DNA of 27,141 nucleotides from an uncultured Oscillospiraceae bacterium (GCA_902497145.1 CABVDR010000035.1:1-27141), one strand, 5' to 3'. Shown: positions 6,408 to 14,095, counted from the stretch's first letter. Program-made: numbers and translations. The notes: a model not told the origin generated them from the sequence alone.

Positions 6408-8099
6408 TCAGTTTTCTGTTTGGGCGTAGCGGTCATAGGCGGCCTGGTAGACCTGGAGGAGGTCGTCCATCCCGCATTTCTTTACCAGGAATTCCTTGTA
6501 GTCTTCCCATTCCTCGTCGGTGATGGCGCCGCCGCCCTCGCCGCCGTTTTTCAGCCACAGGCCCTCCTGCTCCCGAACAGCGGTCTCAAAGTCCGGCTTA
6601 TGCCAGTCCAGCGTCTCCATTTCCATGCTGGTGAAGGTGCAGTCCACGGGGTAGACGCTGGTGTCCTTCACATAGGGCATCCAGTCCTCCTGCAGCCAGG
6701 TCAAGCGGTTGATGGCGTTGGGCTCCATATAGAAGACGTCCCGGTAGTACTCCGACAGGATCAGCTTGGGACCATAGGTCTCGTACTGGTTGCGCAGCTC
6801 TCCGGCGCTCTTGCCGTATTTCTCTTTGGCCTCGTCATCTGTGATGGACATCCACATGCCGTTTTCGTCCTGGCCGGTGAAGTAGACGCCGATGGGGCCG
6901 TAATGCAGCTGCATTACCGTCTCTCCATCGTACCACTGGTCAAAGAACTTCAGCAGATTGATGGGGCTCTGGCACTTGCCGGTAATACACAGCTGGCCGG
7001 AGGTAATGGGGGAGCCGGGGCGGATGGTGATGCCGCAGACATCCTCATACTGGGTGCCTTCCGGGCCGGACAGAGGGGGCAGGAACACATAGTCGTCGGC
7101 GTAATCCCCCATCAGTTCTTCGATATACCACCAGGTGGAGACCCCCACATAGCCCTGCTGGCACTTGGCCATCAGCTGGCTGTCGCTCTGGCTGAACATC
7201 TCCACGTCCATCAGGCCCTCGCTGAACCAGGTGTGGAAGTAGTCCATGCAGTCCCGGTAGGCGTCGGAGACGCAGACAAATTCCACGGTGCCGTCGCTTT
7301 TCAGGTGCAGGTCGTTGCACACGTCGTTGGGCCAGTTGGTAAAGCCGAAGCCGGAGTAAAAAATGTTCTGCCCCCAGCACCACTCGTCAAAGCCGGTGGA
7401 CATGGGAATGGTGGAGCCCACATCGTTGCCGTAATAGGTGTGGGACATGTCGTTGTCCTTAAACGCCTTCAGGGCGTCGTGCAGCTCATCCAGGGTGGTG
7501 GGCACCGGAAGCCCCAGCGCGTCCAGCCACGCCTTATTGATCATGCTGAACTGGGGGATGGTGTAGATGGACCAGGCGTCGTCCATATCTGCGCCAATGC
7601 CGGCGGTGGTCATCTGCTCCCCGGAGGGCAGGCCGTAGATCTTGCCGTCCTCCTGGGTGATGGCCGCCCGGATCTCCGGGTGCTCCTCCAGGATAGCGCA
7701 CAGGTTGGGCATAATGTCCTCGGTAAGATAGGGGGTCAGGTCCAGGAAGGTGCCGTCGTCCCCGTACCGGGCCAGGTCGTAGTTGGAGAAGCCTACCCCC
7801 ATAAAGGCATCGGGGTACTGTCCGCCGGTGATGCGGATGTTCACCTGCTCGGCCAGGGAGTCGGACATGGTCTCCCAGTTGATCTTGATGCCCACATTGT
7901 CTTGCAGCTCGTTGAGCACCTCATTGTTTTCATAGCCGCTGGACAGGGCGGAGATACCGCCCATGATATCAAATTCCGTCTGCTCCGTATTGGGGTTGAT
8001 TTCCCCGGTGTTTACATTGTTCACCAGGCCGCTGGAGCACCCGGACAGGCCCGCGGTCAGCACGAGGACCGCAAGGCCCCGTTTCCAAGGTTGTTTCAT
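6408..8099 (-). CDS. Sugar ABC transporter binding lipoprotein (LplA-like)
   Basis: A lipoprotein signal (basic MKQPWKR, hydrophobic stretch, then LSGC with Cys21) anchors this 563-residue protein on the outer face of the membrane. Its length and style match the large extracellular binding proteins that pair with LplB/LplC-type permeases. It would capture the fructoside and deliver it to the two permeases encoded directly upstream. AAAGGAGAG 6 bases before ATG gives a strong ribosome site, as usual for a protein needed in excess over the membrane subunits. The ligand is inferred from the GH32 and kinase genes that follow. Confidence 0.92.
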   Translation of the reverse strand: MKQPWKRGLAVLVLTAGLSGCSSGLVNNVNTGEINPNTEQTEFDIMGGISALSSGYENNEVLNELQDNVGIKINWETMSDSLAEQVNIRITGGQYPDAFMGVGFSNYDLARYGDDGTFLDLTPYLTEDIMPNLCAILEEHPEIRAAITQEDGKIYGLPSGEQMTTAGIGADMDDAWSIYTIPQFSMINKAWLDALGLPVPTTLDELHDALKAFKDNDMSHTYYGNDVGSTIPMSTGFDEWCWGQNIFYSGFGFTNWPNDVCNDLHLKSDGTVEFVCVSDAYRDCMDYFHTWFSEGLMDVEMFSQSDSQLMAKCQQGYVGVSTWWYIEELMGDYADDYVFLPPLSGPEGTQYEDVCGITIRPGSPITSGQLCITGKCQSPINLLKFFDQWYDGETVMQLHYGPIGVYFTGQDENGMWMSITDDEAKEKYGKSAGELRNQYETYGPKLILSEYYRDVFYMEPNAINRLTWLQEDWMPYVKDTSVYPVDCTFTSMEMETLDWHKPDFETAVREQEGLWLKNGGEGGGAITDEEWEDYKEFLVKKCGMDDLLQVYQAAYDRYAQTEN

Positions 8100-8115
8100 G
8101 GTTTTCTCTCCTTTC

Positions 8116-9003
8116 TCAGCCCTTCACCGCGCCGGCCATAAAGCCCTTTTCGAAGTACTTCTGCACAAAGGGATAGATGACCAGCATGGGCACCGCCGCC
8201 ACAATCATGGAGCAGAATTTCAGCAGCTCGGTGAGCTTATTGAGCTCCGCGTAGCCGCCGGAGATAGTGGCGGCCTGGGAAGCGGAGGCAGAGCTCTTGA
8301 TGAGGATGTTCCGCATGACCAGAGGCAGCGGAGAACCCTTGCCGCCCAGATAGATCAGTGCGGTAAACCAGTCGTTCCAATAGGCCACCATAGAAAAAAC
8401 CGCCATGACGGCCAGAATGGGCTTGGAGAGGGGGATGACAACGCGCAGGAAAATACCCATCTTGGAGCAGCCGTCGATCTGGGCGGCCTCGATGAGGTCC
8501 TTGGGAACGCTGTTCTGGAAGTAGTTGCGCACGATGATCATGTTGCCCACCGCCACGCCGCCTGGCAGGAACAGGGACCACATGCTGCCCACCAGCCCGG
8601 TACTCTTCACCACCAGATAGGTGGGGACTAGGCCGCCGCCGAAGTACATGGTGATGAGGAAGAAGATGCTGAAAAACTTTCGGCCAGGAAGGTCCCGCTG
8701 GGCCATGGGGTAGGCGGTGATGTAGAGCATGGTCACCGAGAACACGGTACCGATCAAGGTGTATTTCACCGAGTTCAAAAAGCCGGAGACAATGTTTGGG
8801 TCTTGAAAGACCGCCGCATATCCGTCCAGGGTGAATCCGCTGGGAAACAGGAAGGTCTTGCCCGCGTACACGTCGTAGGGGTCGGAGACCGAGGCGATGA
8901 GGACATAGTAGAGGGGATAGGCCACGATGATGAGCACCACCGCGGTGATAGCCACCAGAACGATATCGCTGGTGCGCTCAGACAGTCCGCGCGATTTATG
9001 CAT
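8116..9003 (-). CDS. Sugar ABC transporter permease (LplC/YtcP-like, MalG side)
   Basis: This 295-residue inner-membrane protein has about six transmembrane helices. The ATPase-docking EAA loop is clear: EAAQIDGCSKMGIFLRVVIP in the C-terminal half. It ends with the typical FVQKYFEKGFMAGAVKG tail of the LplC/YtcP/CarB permeases of the CUT1 family. It forms the channel as a heterodimer with the permease encoded 14 bp upstream. An AGGGGAAG ribosome site precedes the ATG. No ATP-binding subunit gene is found nearby. Confidence 0.94.
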   Translation of the reverse strand: MHKSRGLSERTSDIVLVAITAVVLIIVAYPLYYVLIASVSDPYDVYAGKTFLFPSGFTLDGYAAVFQDPNIVSGFLNSVKYTLIGTVFSVTMLYITAYPMAQRDLPGRKFFSIFFLITMYFGGGLVPTYLVVKSTGLVGSMWSLFLPGGVAVGNMIIVRNYFQNSVPKDLIEAAQIDGCSKMGIFLRVVIPLSKPILAVMAVFSMVAYWNDWFTALIYLGGKGSPLPLVMRNILIKSSASASQAATISGGYAELNKLTELLKFCSMIVAAVPMLVIYPFVQKYFEKGFMAGAVKG

Positions 9004-9017
9004 GTTCTTCCCCTCCT

Positions 9018-9956
9018 TTACACAAATTCCACGTCCGAGACCTTGGACGCGATCTTGTTGACGATGAGCAGCAAAATGATATTGACCGCCGTGTTGAACA
9101 GGCCCACGGCTGTGGAGTAGCTGTACTTGGCGTTTTCAATGCCCTGTTGGTAGACGTACACGGCAATGACGTCGCTGGTGGCCTTGTTCAGGTCGGTCTG
9201 AAGGAGCCACACCTTTTCAAAGCCCACGTTCATCAGGCCGCCCGCCGCCATGATGAGGTTCAAAATGGCCATGGGCAGCAGCTCAGGCAGGTCGATGTTC
9301 TTGATGCGCTGAAACACGGAGGCGCCATCGATCTTGGCCGCCTCATAGAGGCCGGGGTCCACGTTGGCCAGGGTAGCCAAGTAGATGATGCAGCCCCAGC
9401 CAGCGTCCTGCCAGATGCCCGAGGCAATGTAGATGGTGCGGAAGGCGGAGGACTCGGTCAGAAAGTCGATACTAGTGCCGAAAATCAGGTTGATGAGTCC
9501 GCCCGAGGGGCTCAGGAAGATGCGCAGCATGCCGCAGACCACCATGATGGAAATAAAGTGGGGGGCATACAGCACCGTCTGCACCAGCCGCTTATACCGC
9601 CGGAAGCGGAGCTGATTGATAATTAGTGATAAAATAATGGGGATGGGGAAGGTCCACAGCAGGCTGTACAGGCTGATGAGGACGGTATTTTTGATCATGC
9701 GGACACAGGTGGGCGAACTGAAGAAGCGTTCAAACCAATATAGTCCCACCCACTCGCTGCCTGTATATCCCCGGCTGGCTTTAAAGTCCCGGAACGCGAT
9801 CTGGATGCCGTACATGGGAACATACTTGTAGATAATAGTCAGCACCACCGGAATCAGCAAAAGCAGGTAGAGCTGCCAGTTGTTCAGAATCCGGCGGCTC
9901 AAGGGTTTTCTGTGTGGGGCAAGGACCCCTGCCGCGGATTTGTATTGTTGACTCAC
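9018..9956 (-). CDS. Sugar ABC transporter permease (LplB/YteP-like, MalF side)
   Basis: This 312-residue membrane protein has a short cytoplasmic N-terminus and about six helices. Its EAA loop is EAAKIDGASVFQRIKNIDLP, and it ends in the common NKIASKVSDVEFV-type tail of LplB-like proteins. It is the first gene of the sugar operon. The start is GTG at 9956; the overlapping ATG at 9958 runs at once into a stop codon, and GGGAG stands about 9 bases upstream. Expression should depend on the promoter at 10129-10158 and its two operators. Confidence 0.94.
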   Translation of the reverse strand: MSQQYKSAAGVLAPHRKPLSRRILNNWQLYLLLLIPVVLTIIYKYVPMYGIQIAFRDFKASRGYTGSEWVGLYWFERFFSSPTCVRMIKNTVLISLYSLLWTFPIPIILSLIINQLRFRRYKRLVQTVLYAPHFISIMVVCGMLRIFLSPSGGLINLIFGTSIDFLTESSAFRTIYIASGIWQDAGWGCIIYLATLANVDPGLYEAAKIDGASVFQRIKNIDLPELLPMAILNLIMAAGGLMNVGFEKVWLLQTDLNKATSDVIAVYVYQQGIENAKYSYSTAVGLFNTAVNIILLLIVNKIASKVSDVEFV

Positions 9957-10053
9957 ATTGTCTCACTCCCTATTGAAAATCATGGTATCGCTTCTGCACG
10001 TCTGTTTTATCCCCCTCTTTTCTGATCCCGTATTTATGTACCGGTACACAATG

Positions 10054-10065
10054 TGTAACGTTTCA
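10054..10065. promoter_or_regulatory. LacI-type operator O1
   Basis: TGTAACGTTTCA is a near-palindrome around the central AACGTT typical of LacI-family sites. It lies about 60 bases downstream of the predicted transcription start of the permease operon. It shares the 12-base GTGTAACGTTTC with O2 in inverted orientation, with centres 48 bp apart. Confidence 0.75.
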
Positions 10066-10101
10066 TATACCAGAAGAAAAGAGCGCCCCAAAAGCTTAGG
10101 G

Positions 10102-10113
10102 CGAAACGTTACA
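10102..10113. promoter_or_regulatory. LacI-type operator O2
   Basis: CGAAACGTTACA is the inverted copy of O1. It falls at roughly +9 to +20 of the permease-operon transcript, immediately after the promoter, where a bound repressor would block initiation or early elongation. Confidence 0.78.
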
Positions 10114-10128
10114 CTTTAATTTAAACTC

Positions 10129-10158
10129 ATCATACGCTACATTTCCTCCTTCTGTCAA
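10129..10158 (-). promoter_or_regulatory. Promoter of the fructoside import/catabolism operon
   Basis: On the minus strand a consensus -35 TTGACA (10153-10158) and a -10 TATGAT (10129-10134) are separated by 18 bp. Transcription would start near 10122, giving a leader of about 165 bases that contains operators O2 and O1. The strength of the promoter suits tight control by a repressor. Confidence 0.8.
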
Positions 10159-10267
10159 GGTAATTGGCTGTCATTTTTACGCTTCTCTGTTCTCCATAAA
10201 AAAACGCATCATTTTTTGTGCAACTCGGAAATAAACGAGCTAATACTTCATTTTTTTTAAAATTGGG

Positions 10268-10295
10268 TTGCAAAAAAACGTTTCATGAATATAAT
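10268..10295 (+). promoter_or_regulatory. Promoter of the LacI operon
   Basis: The -35 TTGCAA (10268-10273) and a perfect -10 TATAAT (10290-10295) are 16 bp apart. Operator O3 fills the spacer, which indicates autoregulation of the repressor gene. Confidence 0.75.
10274..10285. promoter_or_regulatory. LacI-type operator O3
   Basis: AAAAACGTTTCA keeps the AACGTTTCA half of the other sites; the left half is degenerate. It sits exactly between the -35 and -10 of the LacI promoter. Confidence 0.6.
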
Positions 10296-10329
10296 GAAAT
10301 CATGTTCATGAAATTTCGTGAAATGCGCG

Positions 10330-10341
10330 TGATACGTTTCA
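10330..10341. promoter_or_regulatory. LacI-type operator O4
   Basis: TGATACGTTTCA differs at one base from a perfect TGAAACGTTTCA palindrome. It lies about 30 bases into the LacI transcript and 25 bases before the start codon; its centre is 56 bp from that of O3. Confidence 0.7.
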
Positions 10342-10365
10342 CAAAAAGCAAAGGTGGCGGTGCAG

Positions 10366-11358
10366 ATGAGACGGAGTTCCGCTCCGACAATGAAAGATGT
10401 GGCCCGGGAGGCCGGCGTGGCCTTGGGGACGGTATCCAAAGTATTCAACAACGGTTCCGTGGGCGAGGAGTATCGCCAGCGGGTGCTGGAGGCAGCAAAT
10501 CGTCTGGGCTATCAGGTCAATAACTATGCCAGGGGCTTAAAGACCAACCGGACCTATGCGGTGGCCGTGGTGCTGCCCAACATTATCAATCCCTTCTTCT
10601 CCGTTCTGGCTCAGAACCTGTGTCAGGCCCTGACCAAGCGGGGCTATCGCATGTTTTTGTCCATCACCGACTTTGACCCGGAGGCGGAGCAGCGCTACAT
10701 TCACATGGCCCAGCAGAACCAGGTGGATGGGATCATCGGTCTGACCTATAACCCCAACCTTCAGGTGGCGGACAAGGTCCCCTTCGTCAGCTTTGACCGC
10801 TATGTGAGCCCCGACGTGCCCTGTGTGGCCTCGGACAACTTCGGCGGCGGGCAGTTGGCCGCCAGAAAGCTGGTGGAGCTGGGCTGCCAGCGGCTACTGT
10901 TTCTGCGCATCGGCTCTACGGTAGCGGGAGAGTCGGACAAGCGGCGGGACGGGTTTGAGGCCTTCTGCCAGGGCGCGGGGGTAGAACATGACACCCTCTA
11001 CCTGCGGGACAGCGACGGTCTGGACCCCTTCCGGGATTTTCTTCAAGCTCATATCCATCAGGGCCGCTTGGACTATGACGGTATTTTCTGCTGCACCGAT
11101 GTGCTGGCGCAGGAGGTCCAAAAAATGCTCTCCGATCTGGGGGTCCATGCCCCGGAAGATGTACAGCTCATCGGCTTTGACGGCACATCCATCCATATGG
11201 GCCGTGCGCCGGAGTGCTCCACCATCGTTCAGCCCATTCCCCTTCTGGCCGAGACCTGTGTGGACATCCTCTTAAGAGAGGACAAAAGCGACCTGCCCAG
11301 TCTCATCTGTCTGCCAGTGAGCTATGCGCCCGGCGGTACCACCCGAGACCCGGTCTGA
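10366..11358 (+). CDS. LacI-family repressor of the fructoside locus
   Basis: This 330-residue protein has the normal LacI/GalR build. The N-terminal helix-turn-helix and hinge helix read MKDVAREAGVALGTVSKVFNN, then LEAANRLGYQVNNYARGL (about residues 9-60). A periplasmic-binding-protein-like effector domain follows, with NIINPFFSVLAQNL at its start. It probably represses both divergent operons and releases on binding the imported sugar or a product. The ATG at 10366 is chosen because AAAGGTGG stands 8 bases ahead; the longer GTG frame from 10354 has no good ribosome site. Four similar operators in the upstream region support direct and autogenous control. The ligand is inferred from neighbouring genes. 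Confidence 0.93.
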   Translation: MRRSSAPTMKDVAREAGVALGTVSKVFNNGSVGEEYRQRVLEAANRLGYQVNNYARGLKTNRTYAVAVVLPNIINPFFSVLAQNLCQALTKRGYRMFLSITDFDPEAEQRYIHMAQQNQVDGIIGLTYNPNLQVADKVPFVSFDRYVSPDVPCVASDNFGGGQLAARKLVELGCQRLLFLRIGSTVAGESDKRRDGFEAFCQGAGVEHDTLYLRDSDGLDPFRDFLQAHIHQGRLDYDGIFCCTDVLAQEVQKMLSDLGVHAPEDVQLIGFDGTSIHMGRAPECSTIVQPIPLLAETCVDILLREDKSDLPSLICLPVSYAPGGTTRDPV

Positions 11359-11375
11359 ATGAAGGAGGTCGGCGT

Positions 11376-12104
11376 ATGGCCAGCGAGTATCTCAAGTGGA
11401 AATACCGGGATGTCCAGCCGGACGAGCCAGTGGAATTGACGCCCCGGCAGAAACGGGCGAACTGGTGGTATTACCATAAGTGGTACGTCCTTCTGGGGGC
11501 AGGGCTGCTTGCCCTGGGGATCTATCTGGGTGCCAGGGTCCTGGGCGTGGGGCAGGTAAAGCCGGACTATCAGGTGGCCTATGTGGGCTCTGCCGCCCTG
11601 CCCGAGGAGACGGCAGCCGCCCTGGAGTCCGCGTTGGCAGACCTGGGGACCGACTGCAACGGCGACGGCCAGGTGCTAGTCCAGCTAAACCAGTATGTGA
11701 TGGGAGACAGCTCCGGCGAGGGGGCCGTGTATGCCTACGCAGGCAGTACCAAGCTGATGGCCGATCTGGACGCCTGCGAGAGCTATTTTTTCCTGCTGGA
11801 GGACCCGGAAGCCTTTCAGGAGAACTATCAGGTGCTGCGCCGTCTGGACGGAAGCCTGCCGGAGGAGACAGACCAGGACTACGAGAGCTGCTGCCTCTCC
11901 TGGTCCGGGTGTCCGGTCCTCCGGGAGCTGCCGCTGGGAGAATATTCCGAGAAAATTCTGAATCAGGAGCTCCAGGGAGACAGTCAGGAGCGGCTCGCGT
12001 CCCTTTCTGTGGCCCGCCGGGGCTTCTGGACGGAGCGCACCTGCTCCTATCCCAAGGAATGCGACGCACTTTGGGATGCAATCACAAGGGGGAGTGAACC
12101 GTGA
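11376..12104 (+). CDS. Single-pass membrane protein of unknown function
   Basis: I do not recognise a named function. The 242-residue protein has a hydrophilic N-terminus of about 40 residues with a conserved-looking YLKWKYRDVQPDEP stretch and an aromatic-basic WWYYHKWY motif. One membrane helix follows (about residues 43-65), then a soluble domain of about 175 residues. AAGGAGG 7 bases before ATG gives a firm start; a longer frame reaching back into the LacI gene has no support. It begins 17 bp after the LacI stop and overlaps the next gene by four bases (GTGA), so the proteins are translationally coupled. With the lipoprotein and YesL-like protein that follow it may form a membrane complex serving sugar uptake; that is inference. 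Confidence 0.85.
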   Translation: MASEYLKWKYRDVQPDEPVELTPRQKRANWWYYHKWYVLLGAGLLALGIYLGARVLGVGQVKPDYQVAYVGSAALPEETAAALESALADLGTDCNGDGQVLVQLNQYVMGDSSGEGAVYAYAGSTKLMADLDACESYFFLLEDPEAFQENYQVLRRLDGSLPEETDQDYESCCLSWSGCPVLRELPLGEYSEKILNQELQGDSQERLASLSVARRGFWTERTCSYPKECDALWDAITRGSEP

Positions 12105-12697
12105 AAGGGTGGAAATATGGGATCACACTGCTGCTGATAACAGGCCTTCTGGGCCTGAGCGGTTGCAGTCGGTATCCGGATCAGGCCGATGACGGAACGC
12201 CGTGGGATCCCAACTGGACCATGCTGGGCTCGGTGCTGGGAGCGGAGGAACCGGGAAACGGCTTCTCCCTGCTGGACAATTACTCCGTGCTCACCGGGGA
12301 GGACATCTACTATGCCGCCTGGGTCGCCGGGGAACCCACCGACTATACCAATGAGGACGGTGAGGATGTGGAGGTCTATGACGCCCAGCTGTATCTTCTG
12401 GCGGCGGGGTGTGCAGATGACACGCATGCCCAGCAAAATCAGCAGGACTGGATCGCCCGGCAGCAGGAGACCTATACCGTAACCAAAACCTGGAACGAGA
12501 CCCGCAATGGGCAGGACTATACCCTGCTGGCCTATGAATGCGGCTCGGAGACCAATCCATACAGCCGAGGCGTGTCGGCCTTTACCGTCTGCGGGACCTA
12601 TGCCATCAGCGCCGAGCTGGCCTGTCAGGCAGATTTTACCGGGCAGGAGCAGGAGATCCTGCTCCAGTTCCTGGACGGCTGCCATTACAGTTCATAA
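12101..12697 (+). CDS. Small lipoprotein of unknown function
   Basis: This 198-residue protein starts with a lipoprotein signal (MKGWKYG, hydrophobic run, LSGC with Cys22), so it should be tethered outside the membrane. The mature part is acidic and Tyr-rich and contains no domain I can name. The GTG start overlaps the preceding stop codon, with GGGGGAG 6 bases upstream. Its coupling to the single-pass membrane protein suggests the two extracellular domains interact. Confidence 0.83.
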   Translation: MKGWKYGITLLLITGLLGLSGCSRYPDQADDGTPWDPNWTMLGSVLGAEEPGNGFSLLDNYSVLTGEDIYYAAWVAGEPTDYTNEDGEDVEVYDAQLYLLAAGCADDTHAQQNQQDWIARQQETYTVTKTWNETRNGQDYTLLAYECGSETNPYSRGVSAFTVCGTYAISAELACQADFTGQEQEILLQFLDGCHYSS

Positions 12698-12715
12698 ACA
12701 AAAGGAGGAAGTATT

Positions 12716-13501
12716 GTGGGGTTATTTGTCCATGAGGATCCGTACTATGATCCCAATGTGCGCCAGGTGGGATTGAACCGCTATAAGCAGCTGCTCTCCT
12801 TTCACGCCTTCTCCTGGATCAAGCTCAATCTGCTCACGGTACTGGGCGCGCTTCCTCTGACCGCTGGCATCGGATACGCCATCCTGTCCAGCAGCATTCT
12901 GGTCCTCATCCCCCTGTCCATCCTGGGCGGGATGATCTGGGGACCCTTCCTGGCAGGACTTTACGACGGCATTTTACGGGGATTGCGGGACGCGCCTGGC
13001 ACATGGTGGACGTCCTGGCTGAAGAGCTGGCGGCAAAACACCCTGGAAAGCCTGCTTCCCGGGGCAATTCTGGGCCTGCTCATTGGTATGTACGCTTTTA
13101 TGGCGGCTCTTTTCTGGTGGTCGGCAGCGCCCCAGACCCTAGGCACCCTTGCCCTGTACTTGTTTTCTGGCGCCCTGCTCCTTCTGCTCAACACCCTCTA
13201 TTGGCCCCAGCTGGTTCTGTTTCGCCAGACCGCTTTGAACCGGATGCGAAACATCATCCTGTTTACAGCTAAATATTTCTGGCGGATGGCCGGAGTCACT
13301 CTTTTGCAGTTCGTTTATATTCTGATATATGTGCTCCTGGCCCCCTGGACGCTGCTTTTAATTCCCCTTCTGGGGCTGTGGTATATCGTCTTTTTGTCTC
13401 AGCTTCTAATTTATACACAGATGGATCAGGAACTCGGTATTGAGGAAAAGTTCCGCGCCTCTTACTCCCAATCCTGTTCCAGTTCTAAAACGTCTCTTTG
13501 A
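12716..13501 (+). CDS. YesL-like (DUF624) membrane protein
   Basis: The 261-residue protein has about five hydrophobic helices and the N-terminal pattern of YesL/DUF624 proteins (a short tail, then WIKLNLLTVLGALPLTAGIG). YesL-like genes commonly sit beside LplB/LplC-type importers and carbohydrate enzymes in Firmicutes; their biochemical role is unknown. The start is GTG, with AGGAGG at 12703-12708. It closes the LacI operon and is followed by a terminator. Family assignment is good; function is open. Confidence 0.85.
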   Translation: MGLFVHEDPYYDPNVRQVGLNRYKQLLSFHAFSWIKLNLLTVLGALPLTAGIGYAILSSSILVLIPLSILGGMIWGPFLAGLYDGILRGLRDAPGTWWTSWLKSWRQNTLESLLPGAILGLLIGMYAFMAALFWWSAAPQTLGTLALYLFSGALLLLLNTLYWPQLVLFRQTALNRMRNIILFTAKYFWRMAGVTLLQFVYILIYVLLAPWTLLLIPLLGLWYIVFLSQLLIYTQMDQELGIEEKFRASYSQSCSSSKTSL

Positions 13502-13526
13502 TCCGGTCAGAATCTTCTATAAAAAG

Positions 13527-13575
13527 CTGCAGCTGTCGGTTGGATAGGATTCCAACTGACAGCTGCAGTTTTCGA
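13527..13575 (+). terminator. Terminator of the LacI operon
   Basis: An 18-bp stem with one G-T pair (13527-13544 with 13551-13568) has a 6-nt loop and is followed by TTTTCGATTT. It stands 25 bp after the stop of the YesL-like gene. Confidence 0.85.
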
Positions 13576-13709
13576 TTTAAAGGCACCTGGACTGCCCATG
13601 GGTTCATATCTTAACCCCTTGCATCGGCTCTCCTGTTGACCAAGAAACAGAATCGGAACCATCCCCTCCTTGCCTTAAGCAGTCCTCTCTCCAAATTGTT
13701 TTAAGCAGC

Positions 13710-13738
13710 AAAAGAGCCACACCAAATGGTGTGGCTCT
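13710..13738 (-). terminator. Terminator of the tRNA Met-Glu-Val operon
   Basis: An 11-bp perfect stem (13713-13723 with 13728-13738) has a 4-nt loop, and on the minus strand TTTTGC follows. It lies six bases past the CCA end of tRNA-Val. Confidence 0.8.
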
Positions 13739-13743
13739 CTGCA

Positions 13744-13819
13744 TGGTGGAGACAACAGAACTCGAATCTGTGACCTTCCGCGTGTGAGGCGGACGCTCTA
13801 CCGGCTGAGCTATGCCTCC
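13744..13819 (-). tRNA. tRNA-Val (CAC)
   Basis: On the minus strand the acceptor GGAGGCA pairs with TGTCTCC (one G-T). The anticodon stem TCCGC/GCGGA holds loop CTCACAC with anticodon CAC, and the T loop TTCGAGT and an encoded CCA are present. It is the third gene of the Met-Glu-Val cluster. Confidence 0.96.
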
Positions 13820-13841
13820 ATATTGAACGGCTGAAAAGTGG

Positions 13842-13916
13842 TGGTGACCCGGACGGGACTCGAACCCGTGTTGCCGCCGTGAAAGGGCGGAGTCTTAACC
13901 GCTTGACCACCGGGCC
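13842..13916 (-). tRNA. tRNA-Glu (TTC)
   Basis: The acceptor GGCCCGG pairs with CCGGGTC. The anticodon stem CCGCC/GGCGG holds loop CTTTCAC with anticodon TTC; the T arm CGGG-TTCGAGT-CCCG and CCA are present. It lies 22 bp upstream of tRNA-Val in the same transcript. Confidence 0.97.
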
Positions 13917-13955
13917 GTTTTATATGGGAACGGACCGATGTCCGAACTTCATGAA

Positions 13956-14032
13956 TGGTAGCGGCACCTGGATTCGAACCGGGGACAACTCGGGTATGAA
14001 CCGAGTGCTCTAGCCAACTGAGCTATGCCGCC
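13956..14032 (-). tRNA. tRNA-Met (CAT), elongator type
   Basis: The acceptor GGCGGCA pairs with TGCCGCT, with a G1-U72 wobble seen in other Firmicute elongator tRNA-Met. The anticodon stem CTCGG/CCGAG holds loop TTCATAC (anticodon CAT). CCA is encoded. The T stem CCCGG/CCAGG contains one C-A mismatch (base 13969). A tRNA-Ile with a modified CAT anticodon is less likely, because initiator features are absent and the body resembles elongator Met. It is the first gene of the cluster. Confidence 0.93.
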
Positions 14033-14041
14033 GTGATTTGC

Positions 14042-14060
14042 TGTCCTGTCGCACAGGACA
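14042..14060 (-). other. Hairpin in the tRNA-operon leader
   Basis: TGTCCTGT and ACAGGACA form a perfect 8-bp stem with a 3-nt loop, lying between the promoter and tRNA-Met. It has no T-tract. It may guide 5' processing or simply stabilise the precursor. Confidence 0.6.
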
Positions 14061-14066
14061 AGAGAG

Positions 14067-14095
14067 AGTATACCTGAATTCCCCGTGTTTGTCAA
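14067..14095 (-). promoter_or_regulatory. Strong promoter of the tRNA Met-Glu-Val operon
   Basis: On the minus strand TTGACA (14090-14095) and TATACT (14067-14072) are exactly 17 bp apart, near the sigma-A consensus. Transcription would begin near 14060, at the leader hairpin. Confidence 0.9.

Noticed and set aside
5619..8141. 840-codon open frame on the plus strand
   Set aside because: It lies antisense to the GH32 and binding-protein genes, has no ribosome site and a low-complexity Gly/His/Val-rich product; it is an effect of G+C-rich codon use.
10054..10341. CcpA cre sites
   Set aside because: The sites are 12-base LacI-like palindromes around AACGTT, not the 14-base cre consensus, and their position beside the LacI gene points to the local repressor.
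11214..11375. Upstream extension of the single-pass membrane protein into the LacI gene
   Set aside because: The extension overlaps the LacI gene in another frame, and AAGGAGG directs the start to 11376.
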